From positions 186,001 through 250,000 of the forward strand of contig NZ_KQ948999.1 of assembly GCF_001514265.1 (NCBI RefSeq): 64,000 nucleotides of DNA, in the 5' to 3' direction. The notes below the pieces were generated by a model that was not told the DNA's origin, did not search any database, and saw only the letters and a program-made list of their open reading frames with translations. The position numbers and the translations under genes were made by a program. This document shows positions 53,668 to 64,000 of the stretch, in pieces. The number at the start of each line of letters is the position of its first letter. Position 1 is the first letter of the stretch. The stretch is from Streptomyces resistomycificus. Its GTDB lineage: Bacteria > Actinomycetota > Actinomycetes > Streptomycetales > Streptomycetaceae.

Positions 53668-54138
53668 CTACCAGCGGTAGTGCGCGAAGGCCTTGTTGGA
53701 CTCGGCCATCTTGTGGGTGTCCTCGCGCTTCTTCACAGCGGCACCAAGGCCGTTGGACGCGTCGAGAAGTTCGTTGAGCAGACGCTCGGTCATGGTCTTC
53801 TCGCGACGGGCGCGGGAGTAACCGACCAGCCAGCGCAGCGCGAGCGTGTTGGCACGACCGGGCTTGACCTCGATCGGAACCTGGTACGTCGCACCACCGA
53901 CACGGCGGGACTTGACCTCGAGGGTCGGCTTGATGTTCTCCAGCGCGCGCTTCAGCGTGATGATCGGGTCGTTGCCCGTCTTCTCACGCAGACCCTCCAT
54001 GGCGCCGTAGACGATGCGCTCGGCGGTGGAGCGCTTGCCGTTCAGCAGCACCTTGTTGATCAGCGACGTGACAAGAGGAGAACCGTAGACCGGGTCGATG
54101 ATGACCGGGCGCTTCGGGGCGGGGCCCTTACGAGGCAT
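53668..54138 (-). CDS. rpsG: 30S ribosomal protein S7 (uS7)
   Basis: A 156-aa head-assembly protein: MPRKGPAPKRPVIIDPVYGS, 'SRRVGGATYQVPIEVKPGRA', 'REKTMTERLLNELLDASNGL', ending 'KMAESNKAFAHYRW'. S7 is the str-operon translational repressor in E. coli. It lies 2 nt after rpsL. Confidence 0.98.
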   Translation of the reverse strand: MPRKGPAPKRPVIIDPVYGSPLVTSLINKVLLNGKRSTAERIVYGAMEGLREKTGNDPIITLKRALENIKPTLEVKSRRVGGATYQVPIEVKPGRANTLALRWLVGYSRARREKTMTERLLNELLDASNGLGAAVKKREDTHKMAESNKAFAHYRW

Positions 54139-54140
54139 TC

Positions 54141-54512
54141 TTACTTCTCCTTCTTGGCGCCGTAGCGGCTGCGGGCCTGCTTGCGGTTCTTGACACCCTG
54201 GGTGTCGAGCGAACCACGGATGATCTTGTAGCGAACACCCGGCAGGTCCTTCACACGGCCGCCGCGCACGAGCACGATGGAGTGCTCCTGCAGGTTGTGT
54301 CCCTCACCCGGAATGTAAGCAGTGACCTCGATCCCGCTGGTCAGACGCACACGCGCGACCTTACGCAGGGCCGAGTTCGGCTTCTTCGGGGTGGTCGTGA
54401 ACACACGCGTGCAGACGCCGCGACGCTGGGGCGAACCCTCGAGTGCGGGCGTCTTGTTCTTCTCGACCTTGTCCTGCCGGCCCTTCCGGACCAGCTGCTG
54501 GATCGTAGGCAC
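54141..54512 (-). CDS. rpsL: 30S ribosomal protein S12 (uS12)
   Basis: A 123-aa decoding-centre protein. The GTG at 54512 gives MPTIQQLVRKGRQDKVEKNK. K43 ('TPKKPNSAL') and K88 ('GRVKDLPGVRY') are both wild-type, so no streptomycin-resistance-type change is present. It is the first gene of the str operon, with a leader of about 190 nt that includes the shared element and a TTGACC/TACGCT promoter. Confidence 0.98.
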   Translation of the reverse strand: MPTIQQLVRKGRQDKVEKNKTPALEGSPQRRGVCTRVFTTTPKKPNSALRKVARVRLTSGIEVTAYIPGEGHNLQEHSIVLVRGGRVKDLPGVRYKIIRGSLDTQGVKNRKQARSRYGAKKEK

Positions 54513-54560
54513 TACTTCTCCGGTTTCTGTGTGCCGAATGGTGAAGCTAACCTGGAACGT

Positions 54561-54587
54561 CGCCGACCCACGCGGTCGGGTGTGTCG
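54561..54587 (-). promoter_or_regulatory. leader element shared by rpsJ and rpsL operons (rpsL copy)
   Basis: 27 nt identical to 47123-47149. The RNA forms CCGACC-GCGTG-GGTCGG. It lies 48-75 nt ahead of the rpsL start. The two copies sit in otherwise dissimilar leaders 7.4 kb apart. Confidence 0.65.
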
Positions 54588-54707
54588 AATCCGGCGGACT
54601 TCCGCCGCGAGGCGGAAGGAAGCGCAGATTACGGTGGCCGGTGACGACTCCCGACTGCGGTTGAAGGCACGCACGGAAGCCAGGGCACACCCCAGGCACA
54701 AGGTCTG

Positions 54708-54736
54708 AGCGTACCTAGCTCATTCGCTGCGGTCAA
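54708..54736 (-). promoter_or_regulatory. candidate str operon (rpsL) promoter
   Basis: On the minus strand: TTGACC, 17-nt spacer, TACGCT, about 200 nt upstream of rpsL. The preceding TTGTT gives the same 11-nt TTGTTTTGACC as the rplM promoter. The rest of 54513-54838 holds no gene. Confidence 0.7.
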
Positions 54737-54838
54737 AACAAATGGGTGCCACCCGCCTCACCAGGCAGGACATGTCAAGCCCCAACGCCGTAGACGATCT
54801 TCGTTTTCACGCTCCGCACACGTCGGGGCACCACTTGG

Positions 54839-55381
54839 TCACCCGGTCGCGAACCCCACCGCCAGCAGAAGCGTCAGGATAAGCGCCCAGCCGGCCGTCG
54901 ACAGCCAGCCCAGCACCAGACCGGTCAGCGCCAGCCCGTCGCCGCCCTCCCCGGTGCGCTGGATCTCCGCACGCGCCGCGTGCCCGAGGATCACCGCCGG
55001 AAGACCGGTCAGCCCCATGGTGGGAAGGCACAGGAGCCCACAGACGGCGGCCCCGACGGCCTTGCCGTTGGTCTGCGGCCGCGGGACGGGCATGAACGTC
55101 CGTGGCACGGCCATCACGGGCGCCGTGTGCGGTACGGGCCCGGTGGGCAGGTCGGCGACGAGCAGGGCCAGCTCCGCCACCGTCCGGGCCGCGTAGGCCC
55201 GCTCCACGCGCCGGTCGAACTCGGCCTTCTCCAGCCGGCCCTCTCCGTAGCCCGCTCTGAGCACGTCCACCGCGCGTTCCCGGTCGGCGTGCGAGGCCAG
55301 CATGGACGGGGCGCTGTGGCCCTGCCAGGGCTGCGGAAGGCCCTGTCCTGGCTGCCAGGGCTGCCATGACGGATTCGACAC
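54839..55381 (-). CDS. DUF1707 / DUF4190 membrane protein
   Basis: A 180-aa protein; GTG at 55381 with GGAGGTG 4 nt upstream. A Trp/Gln/Pro-rich head (about 25 aa) is followed by DUF1707 (about 30-75, 'ADRERAVDVLRAGYGEGRLE', 'EFDRRVERAYAARTVAELAL') and two membrane helices of DUF4190 type (about 105-130 and 148-175, 'AVGAAVCGLLCLPTMGLTGL', 'GLVLGWLSTAGWALILTLLL'). Function unknown; such proteins are abundant in Streptomyces. It lies between rpoC and rpsL in the same orientation, after the rpoC terminator. Confidence 0.78.
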   Translation of the reverse strand: MSNPSWQPWQPGQGLPQPWQGHSAPSMLASHADRERAVDVLRAGYGEGRLEKAEFDRRVERAYAARTVAELALLVADLPTGPVPHTAPVMAVPRTFMPVPRPQTNGKAVGAAVCGLLCLPTMGLTGLPAVILGHAARAEIQRTGEGGDGLALTGLVLGWLSTAGWALILTLLLAVGFATG

Positions 55382-55464
55382 CGGGCACCTCCCCACTCCC
55401 CCGAGGTCCCTCCATGATGCGCCGAACCGGCGATTCCGGCACAGACCGCGTCACCGGACACGCC

Positions 55465-55498
55465 GAAGGGCGGCCACCCCGAGAGGTGACCGCCCTTC
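55465..55498 (-). terminator. rpoBC terminator hairpin
   Basis: GAAGGGCGGCCACC / GGTGACCGCCCTTC, 14-bp arms with one mismatch, loop about CCGAGA, starting 17 nt after the rpoC stop. Confidence 0.8.
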
Positions 55499-55514
55499 GA
55501 TTCAGTCTGCCCGC

Positions 55515-59414
<3,900 letters not shown>

Positions 59415-59509
59415 TATGCGTCAATCCCTCTCAGGGTTGTAAGTCTTAGGGGTCTGAAACGGGGGTCCTGGGGCCGGCGGCCTTCTGTCGAAGGCCGCCG
59501 AAACTCCCG

Positions 59510-62500
59510 TCAGACCTCTTCGACGCTGCTCGGCTCCCGCCGGGACAGGTCGATGCCAAGCTCCTCCGCGGCGCGGAAGACGTCCTCGTCGGTGTCGCGC
59601 ATCTCGATGGACATGCCGTCCGAGGACAGCACCTCCACGTTGAGGCACAGGGACTGCATCTCCTTGATGAGCACCTTGAAGGACTCGGGGATGCCGGGCT
59701 CGGGAATGTTCTCGCCCTTGACGATGGCCTCGTAGACCTTCACGCGGCCGGTCACGTCGTCGGACTTGATGGTCAGCAGCTCCTGGAGGGCGTACGCGGC
59801 GCCGTATGCCTCCAGCGCCCACACCTCCATCTCGCCGAACCGCTGGCCACCGAACTGGGCCTTACCACCCAGCGGCTGCTGGGTGATCATCGAGTACGGA
59901 CCGGTCGAGCGGGCGTGCAGCTTGTCGTCGACCAGGTGGTGGAGCTTGAGGATGTACATGTACCCGATGGAGATCGGGTCCGGGAACGGCTCGCCGGAGC
60001 GGCCGTCGAACAGCCTCGCCTTACCGGTCGGCTGCACCATGCGCTCGCCGTCGCGGTTCGGGATGGTGTGGTTCAGCAGACCCGCGAGCTCGTCCTCACG
60101 CGCACCGTCGAAGACGGGCGTCGCGACGTTCGTGCCCGGGTCTACCTGGTCGGCACCGATCACCTGGAGGCGCTGCGCCCAGTCCTCGCCGAGCCCGGAG
60201 ACGTCCCAGCCGCGGCTGGCGAGCCAGCCGAGGTGGATCTCCAGGACCTGTCCCGGGTTCATTCGGGACGGCACACCCAGCGGGTTCAGGATGATGTCGA
60301 CCGGGGTCCCGTCCTCGAGGAACGGCATGTCCTCGATGGGCAGGATCTTGGAGATGACACCCTTGTTGCCGTGCCGGCCGGCGAGCTTGTCACCGTCCGT
60401 GATCTTGCGCTTCTGCGCCACGTAGACACGAACCAGCTGGTTCACGCCCGGCGGCAGCTCGTCGCCCTCTTCACGGTCGAAGACGCGGACGCCGATGACC
60501 TTGCCGATCTCGCCGTGCGGCACCTTCAGCGAGGTGTCACGGACCTCACGGGCCTTCTCACCGAAGATGGCGCGCAGCAGGCGCTCCTCCGGCGTCAGCT
60601 CGGTCTCACCCTTGGGCGTGACCTTGCCGACGAGGATGTCGCCGGCGACGACCTCGGCACCGATACGGATGATGCCGCGCTCGTCGAGGTCGGCGAGGAC
60701 CTCCTCGGAGACGTTCGGGATGTCCCGGGTGATCTCCTCGGGGCCGAGCTTGGTGTCACGGGCGTCGACCTCGTGCTCCTCGATGTGGATCGAGGAGAGG
60801 ACGTCGTCCTGCACGAGGCGCTGCGACAGGATGATCGCGTCCTCGTAGTTGTGACCCTCCCACGGCATGAACGCCACGAGCAGGTTCTTGCCCAGCGCCA
60901 TCTCGCCGTTCTCGGTGGCCGGACCGTCGGCCAGGACCTGGCCCTCGATGATCCGGTCGCCCTCGTTGACGATGACCTTCTGGTTGACCGAGGTGCCCTG
61001 GTTGGAACGGGCGAACTTGGCCAGGCGGTACGTGATGTACGTGCCGTCGTCGTTGGCCGTGGTGATGTAGTCCGCGGAGACCTCCTGGACCACACCCGCC
61101 TTCTCGGCCTTGACCACGTCGCCGGCGTCGACGGCGGAGCGGTACTCCATGCCGGTGCCGACGAGCGGGGACTCGCTCTTGATCAGCGGCACGGCCTGAC
61201 GCATCATGTTCGCGCCCATGAGGGCACGGTTGGCGTCGTCGTGCTCGAGGAACGGGATCATGGCGGTCGCGACCGACACCATCTGGCGCGGCGAGACGTC
61301 CATGTAGTCCACGTCGTCACCGGGGACGTAGTCGACCTCGCCGCCACGACGGCGGACCAGGACGCGGTTCTCGGTGAAGCGCATGTCGTCGTCGAGCGTG
61401 GCGTTGGCCTGCGCGATGACGAATCGGTCCTCTTCGTCGGCCGTGAGGTAGTCGACCTCGTCGGTGACGATGCCGTCGACGACCTTGCGGTACGGCGTCT
61501 CCACGAAGCCGAACGCGTTGACGCGGCCGTAGGAGGCGAGCGAACCGATCAGACCGATGTTCGGGCCTTCGGGCGTCTCGATCGGGCACATGCGGCCGTA
61601 GTGGGACGGGTGCACGTCACGGACCTCGAAGCCGGCCCGCTCACGGGAGAGACCACCCGGGCCAAGAGCCGACAGACGGCGCTTGTGGGTGAGACCCGAC
61701 AGCGGGTTGTTCTGGTCCATGAACTGCGACAGCTGGCTGGTGCCGAAGAACTCCTTGATGGAGGCGACGACCGGCCGGATGTTGATCAGGGTCTGCGGCG
61801 TGATCGCCTCGACGTCCTGAGTCGTCATGCGCTCGCGGACGACACGCTCCATACGCGCCAGACCCGTACGGACCTGGTTCTGGATGAGCTCGCCGACGCT
61901 GCGCAGACGACGGTTGCCGAAGTGGTCGATGTCGTCGGTCTCGACGACGATCGTCGTGCCGTTGTCGGCGGCGGTCTCGGTCTCACCGGCGTGCAGCTTC
62001 ACCAGGTACTTGATCGTCGAGATGACGTCCTCGACGGTCAGGACGCCCGCGTCGAGCGGAGCCTCCGCACCCAGCTTCTTGTTGACCTTGTAGCGACCGA
62101 CCTTGGCCAGGTCGTAGCGCTTGGGGTTGAAGTAGAGGTTCTCGAGCAGGGTCTGCGCGGCCTCACGCGTCGGGGGCTCGCCCGGACGCAGCTTGCGGTA
62201 GATGTCGAGCAGCGCGTCGTCCTGGCCCTGGGTGTGGTCCTTCTCCAGGGTGGCGCGCATCGACTCGTACTCGCCGAACTCCTCGAGGATCTGCTCGGTG
62301 GTCCAGCCGAGAGCCTTGAGCAGGACGGTGACGGACTGCTTGCGCTTGCGGTCGATGCGGACACCGACCATGTCGCGCTTGTCGATCTCCATCTCCAGCC
62401 AGGCACCCCGGGACGGGATGATCTTGGCGGAGAAGATGTCCTTGTCGGACGTCTTGTCGATGGAGGAGTCGAAGTAGACGCCGGGCGAGCGGACCAGCTG

Positions 62501-62995
62501 CGACACCACGACACGCTCGGTGCCGTTGATGACGAAGGTGCCCTTGCCCGTCATGAGCGGGAAGTCGCCCATGAAGACCGTCTGCGACTTGATCTCGCCG
62601 GTCTCGTTGTTGGTGAACTCGGCCGTCACGAAGAGCGGAGCGGCGTACGTGAAGTCGCGCTCCTTGCACTCGTCGATGCTGTTCTTCGGCGGCTCGAAAC
62701 GGTGGTCGCGGAACGTCAGCGACATCGACCCGGAGAAGTCCTCGATCGGAGAGATCTCCTCGAAGATCTCCTCCAGGCCGGACTTGGTGGGGACGTCCTG
62801 ACCGGACTCGAGAGCCGCCTCGACCCGACTCTGCCAGGCGGTGTTCCCGAGCAGCCAGTCAAAGCTTTCGGTCTGCAGCGCGAGCAGGTTGGGAACCTCG
62901 AGGGGCTCCTTGATCTTTGCAAAAGAGATGCGCAGCGGGGCGGTGCTGGCGGCGTTGTTCGTATTCGCGGTCGAGGCAGTGCGCGAGGCGGCCAA
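59510..62995 (-). CDS. rpoB: RNA polymerase beta subunit
   Basis: A 1161-aa catalytic subunit. I chose TTG at 62995 (GGAAGGA 9 nt upstream), giving MAASRTASTANTNN, the genus-standard N-terminus and length; the longer frame to 63076 is not needed. The rifampicin pocket 'GTSQLSQFMDQNNPLSGLTH' has D427, H437, R440 and S442 all wild-type. 'KRRLSALGPGGLSRERAGFE' and the C-terminal 'RFGEMEVWALEAYGAAYALQ' are conserved. A 614-bp leader region separates it from rplL. Confidence 0.98.
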   Translation of the reverse strand: MAASRTASTANTNNAASTAPLRISFAKIKEPLEVPNLLALQTESFDWLLGNTAWQSRVEAALESGQDVPTKSGLEEIFEEISPIEDFSGSMSLTFRDHRFEPPKNSIDECKERDFTYAAPLFVTAEFTNNETGEIKSQTVFMGDFPLMTGKGTFVINGTERVVVSQLVRSPGVYFDSSIDKTSDKDIFSAKIIPSRGAWLEMEIDKRDMVGVRIDRKRKQSVTVLLKALGWTTEQILEEFGEYESMRATLEKDHTQGQDDALLDIYRKLRPGEPPTREAAQTLLENLYFNPKRYDLAKVGRYKVNKKLGAEAPLDAGVLTVEDVISTIKYLVKLHAGETETAADNGTTIVVETDDIDHFGNRRLRSVGELIQNQVRTGLARMERVVRERMTTQDVEAITPQTLINIRPVVASIKEFFGTSQLSQFMDQNNPLSGLTHKRRLSALGPGGLSRERAGFEVRDVHPSHYGRMCPIETPEGPNIGLIGSLASYGRVNAFGFVETPYRKVVDGIVTDEVDYLTADEEDRFVIAQANATLDDDMRFTENRVLVRRRGGEVDYVPGDDVDYMDVSPRQMVSVATAMIPFLEHDDANRALMGANMMRQAVPLIKSESPLVGTGMEYRSAVDAGDVVKAEKAGVVQEVSADYITTANDDGTYITYRLAKFARSNQGTSVNQKVIVNEGDRIIEGQVLADGPATENGEMALGKNLLVAFMPWEGHNYEDAIILSQRLVQDDVLSSIHIEEHEVDARDTKLGPEEITRDIPNVSEEVLADLDERGIIRIGAEVVAGDILVGKVTPKGETELTPEERLLRAIFGEKAREVRDTSLKVPHGEIGKVIGVRVFDREEGDELPPGVNQLVRVYVAQKRKITDGDKLAGRHGNKGVISKILPIEDMPFLEDGTPVDIILNPLGVPSRMNPGQVLEIHLGWLASRGWDVSGLGEDWAQRLQVIGADQVDPGTNVATPVFDGAREDELAGLLNHTIPNRDGERMVQPTGKARLFDGRSGEPFPDPISIGYMYILKLHHLVDDKLHARSTGPYSMITQQPLGGKAQFGGQRFGEMEVWALEAYGAAYALQELLTIKSDDVTGRVKVYEAIVKGENIPEPGIPESFKVLIKEMQSLCLNVEVLSSDGMSIEMRDTDEDVFRAAEELGIDLSRREPSSVEEV

Positions 62996-63179
62996 GAGGG
63001 GGTCCTTCCGAGGGCTCGGACTCACTACGCGCGTACCGGTCCCTCTCCCGGACACAGAGACAGACGTTTCCTTCACCGGCCCAGAAGGCCAGGTCGGATG
63101 CGGTCTGATCGTCGGTGCTCAGGTGAGGGCATGCCCCTGGTGACGGGCAGGGGACAGCTAACAGGCAGCGCAAAGGGTC

Positions 63180-63209
63180 AGTGTAGCCACTTGGCACACT
63201 GATGTCCAG
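63180..63209 (-). promoter_or_regulatory. candidate rpoBC promoter
   Basis: On the minus strand: CTGGAC, 18-nt spacer, TACACT, about 185 nt upstream of the chosen rpoB TTG. Confidence 0.6.
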
Positions 63210-63500
63210 CTCGGGTTTTTGAAGACCCTCGTTGCTCTCAACACCTTCGGCAAGCTCACGTCCTCAACGCACGTTGATACTGCCCTCTTCGTCGCCGATC
63301 CATGCCTCGGATTCGGATCCTTGTGACGACGCGTCCTGAGAATTGCGCGCTGCGTGCGGTTCGTCAAGGCCTCGTTGCCCGAACCGGGTGCTGCGCTCGT
63401 CACGCGCAGCCTGCACCGGGGGCGCTCGGAGACACGACGAAGATCACCATACTCCGCGCGAACGTCGGTGCAAGGCAGCCGCCGCCCGGCCCCTCGGAAC

Positions 63501-63538
63501 GCCGAAGAGCGACCACCCGGATGGATGATCGCTCTTCG
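63501..63538 (-). terminator. hairpin after rplL (terminator or attenuator)
   Basis: Perfect 11-bp arms CCGAAGAGCGA / TCGCTCTTCGG, loop 16 nt, 71 nt past the rplL stop. It may end most rplJL transcripts and let a fraction read into rpoBC. Confidence 0.75.
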
Positions 63539-63609
63539 GTGCGTCAGCGTTACAGCCCTCTCAGAGGACCGTGTCAGCTAGCAAGGGAGTCCCTGCGGAC
63601 TCCGTGGGG

Positions 63610-63993
63610 TCACTTGACCTCGACGGAGGCGCCGGCGCCCTTGAGGGACTCGGCGGCCTTCTCGGCGGCGTCCTTGGCGACCTTCTCGAGGACGGGCTTC
63701 GGGGCGCCGTCCACGAGGTCCTTGGCCTCCTTCAGACCCAGGGAGGTCAGCTCACGCACGACCTTGATGACCTGGATCTTCTTGTCGCCGGCACCGGTGA
63801 GGATGACGTCGAACTCGTCCTTCTCCTCCTCGACCGGGGCGGCCGGGCCACCCTGGGCCGGGCCCGCGACGGCGACGGCCGCGGCGGCGGTGACGTCGAA
63901 CTTCTCCTCGAAGGCCTTCACGAACTCGGAGAGCTCGATGAGGGTCATCTCCTCGAACTGCGCGAGCAGGTCTTCCTGGCTGAGCTTCGCCAT
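63610..63993 (-). CDS. rplL: 50S ribosomal protein L7/L12 (bL12)
   Basis: A 127-aa stalk protein that recruits translational GTPases. The N-terminal dimerisation helices (about 1-33, 'LLAQFEEMTLIELSEFVKAF'), an Ala/Gly/Pro hinge (about 35-53) and the factor-binding C-terminal domain ('KKIQVIKVVRELTSLGLKEA', 'VDGAPKPVLEKVAKDAAEKA') are all visible. The ATG starts 7 nt from the right edge, so rplJ is expected just outside. Confidence 0.98.
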   Translation of the reverse strand: MAKLSQEDLLAQFEEMTLIELSEFVKAFEEKFDVTAAAAVAVAGPAQGGPAAPVEEEKDEFDVILTGAGDKKIQVIKVVRELTSLGLKEAKDLVDGAPKPVLEKVAKDAAEKAAESLKGAGASVEVK

Positions 63994-64000
63994 GATGGGC

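Larger units (their letters stand above)
62996..63609. other. rplL-rpoB intergenic region
   Basis: 614 bp without a gene. From the rplL side it contains an attenuator or terminator hairpin (63501-63538), about 290 bp with nothing recognised, the rpoB promoter candidate (63180-63209), and about 180 nt of rpoB leader. Confidence 0.6.

Noticed and set aside
54240..54390. Streptomycin-resistance change in rpsL
   Set aside because: K43 and K88 are both wild-type.
61660..61760. Rifampicin-resistance change in rpoB
   Set aside because: D427, H437, R440 and S442 positions are all wild-type.
59915..63202. 1095-codon open frame antisense to rpoB
   Set aside because: Same GC-bias shadow; the sequence is D/V/L/H-rich without domains.

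Overview
The window is high-GC actinobacterial chromosome, almost certainly Streptomyces. The evidence is the GC-rich third codon positions, frequent GTG/TTG starts, protein lengths typical of the genus (RpoB 1161 aa, RpoC 1299 aa, SecY 437 aa, EF-Tu 397 aa), and Streptomyces-specific accessory families (XRE/DUF5753 with DUF397 and a HATPase protein). From memory, the order matches the S. coelicolor core region that runs from rplL-rpoBC through str, S10, spc and alpha to glmM-glmS-alr-tsa. Here it lies reversed, so most genes are on the minus strand and are transcribed from the right edge towards the left.

Right part (about 50-64 kb): rplL, rpoB and rpoC, a small DUF1707-type membrane protein, then the str operon rpsL-rpsG-fusA-tuf. 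Centre (about 26.9-47.5 kb): the S10 operon (rpsJ to rpsQ), the spc operon (rplN to rplO), secY-adk, map-infA-rpmJ-rpsM-rpsK-rpoA-rplQ, truA, and rplM-rpsI, followed by glmM. Strong hairpins at the S10/spc, rplO/secY, adk/map, rplQ, rpsI, rpoC and tuf boundaries split this supercluster into transcription units, and candidate TTGACC-type promoters precede rpsL, rpsJ and rplM. Only two accessory genes, an acyltransferase and a DUF1963-like protein, separate str from S10.

Left part (1-25.4 kb): a mixture of envelope and core metabolism genes (glmS, coaA, acpS, alr, an L,D-transpeptidase, the NAD(P)HX repair enzyme, and tsaE/tsaB/rimI) and accessory genes. The accessory genes are a secreted beta-helix protein, an M16-like peptidase fused to membrane helices, a whiJ-type regulatory trio that overlaps the glmS 3' end, and a 1658-residue secreted polymorphic toxin. 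The toxin has a ricin-type lectin, a long Ala-rich coil, a HINT domain and an RNase A-like C-terminus, and an immunity candidate follows it.

Points most worth following up are the toxin/immunity pair with a 16-bp perfect palindrome over its start codon; a 27-nt sequence that is identical in the rpsL and rpsJ leaders; an iron-box palindrome ahead of a previously unlisted 58-codon gene beside tsaE; a degenerate L,D-transpeptidase that lacks the catalytic Cys; and a dense intergenic stem-loop repeat array at about 6.05-6.49 kb. No tRNA, rRNA, CRISPR array, transposase or prophage gene was seen.
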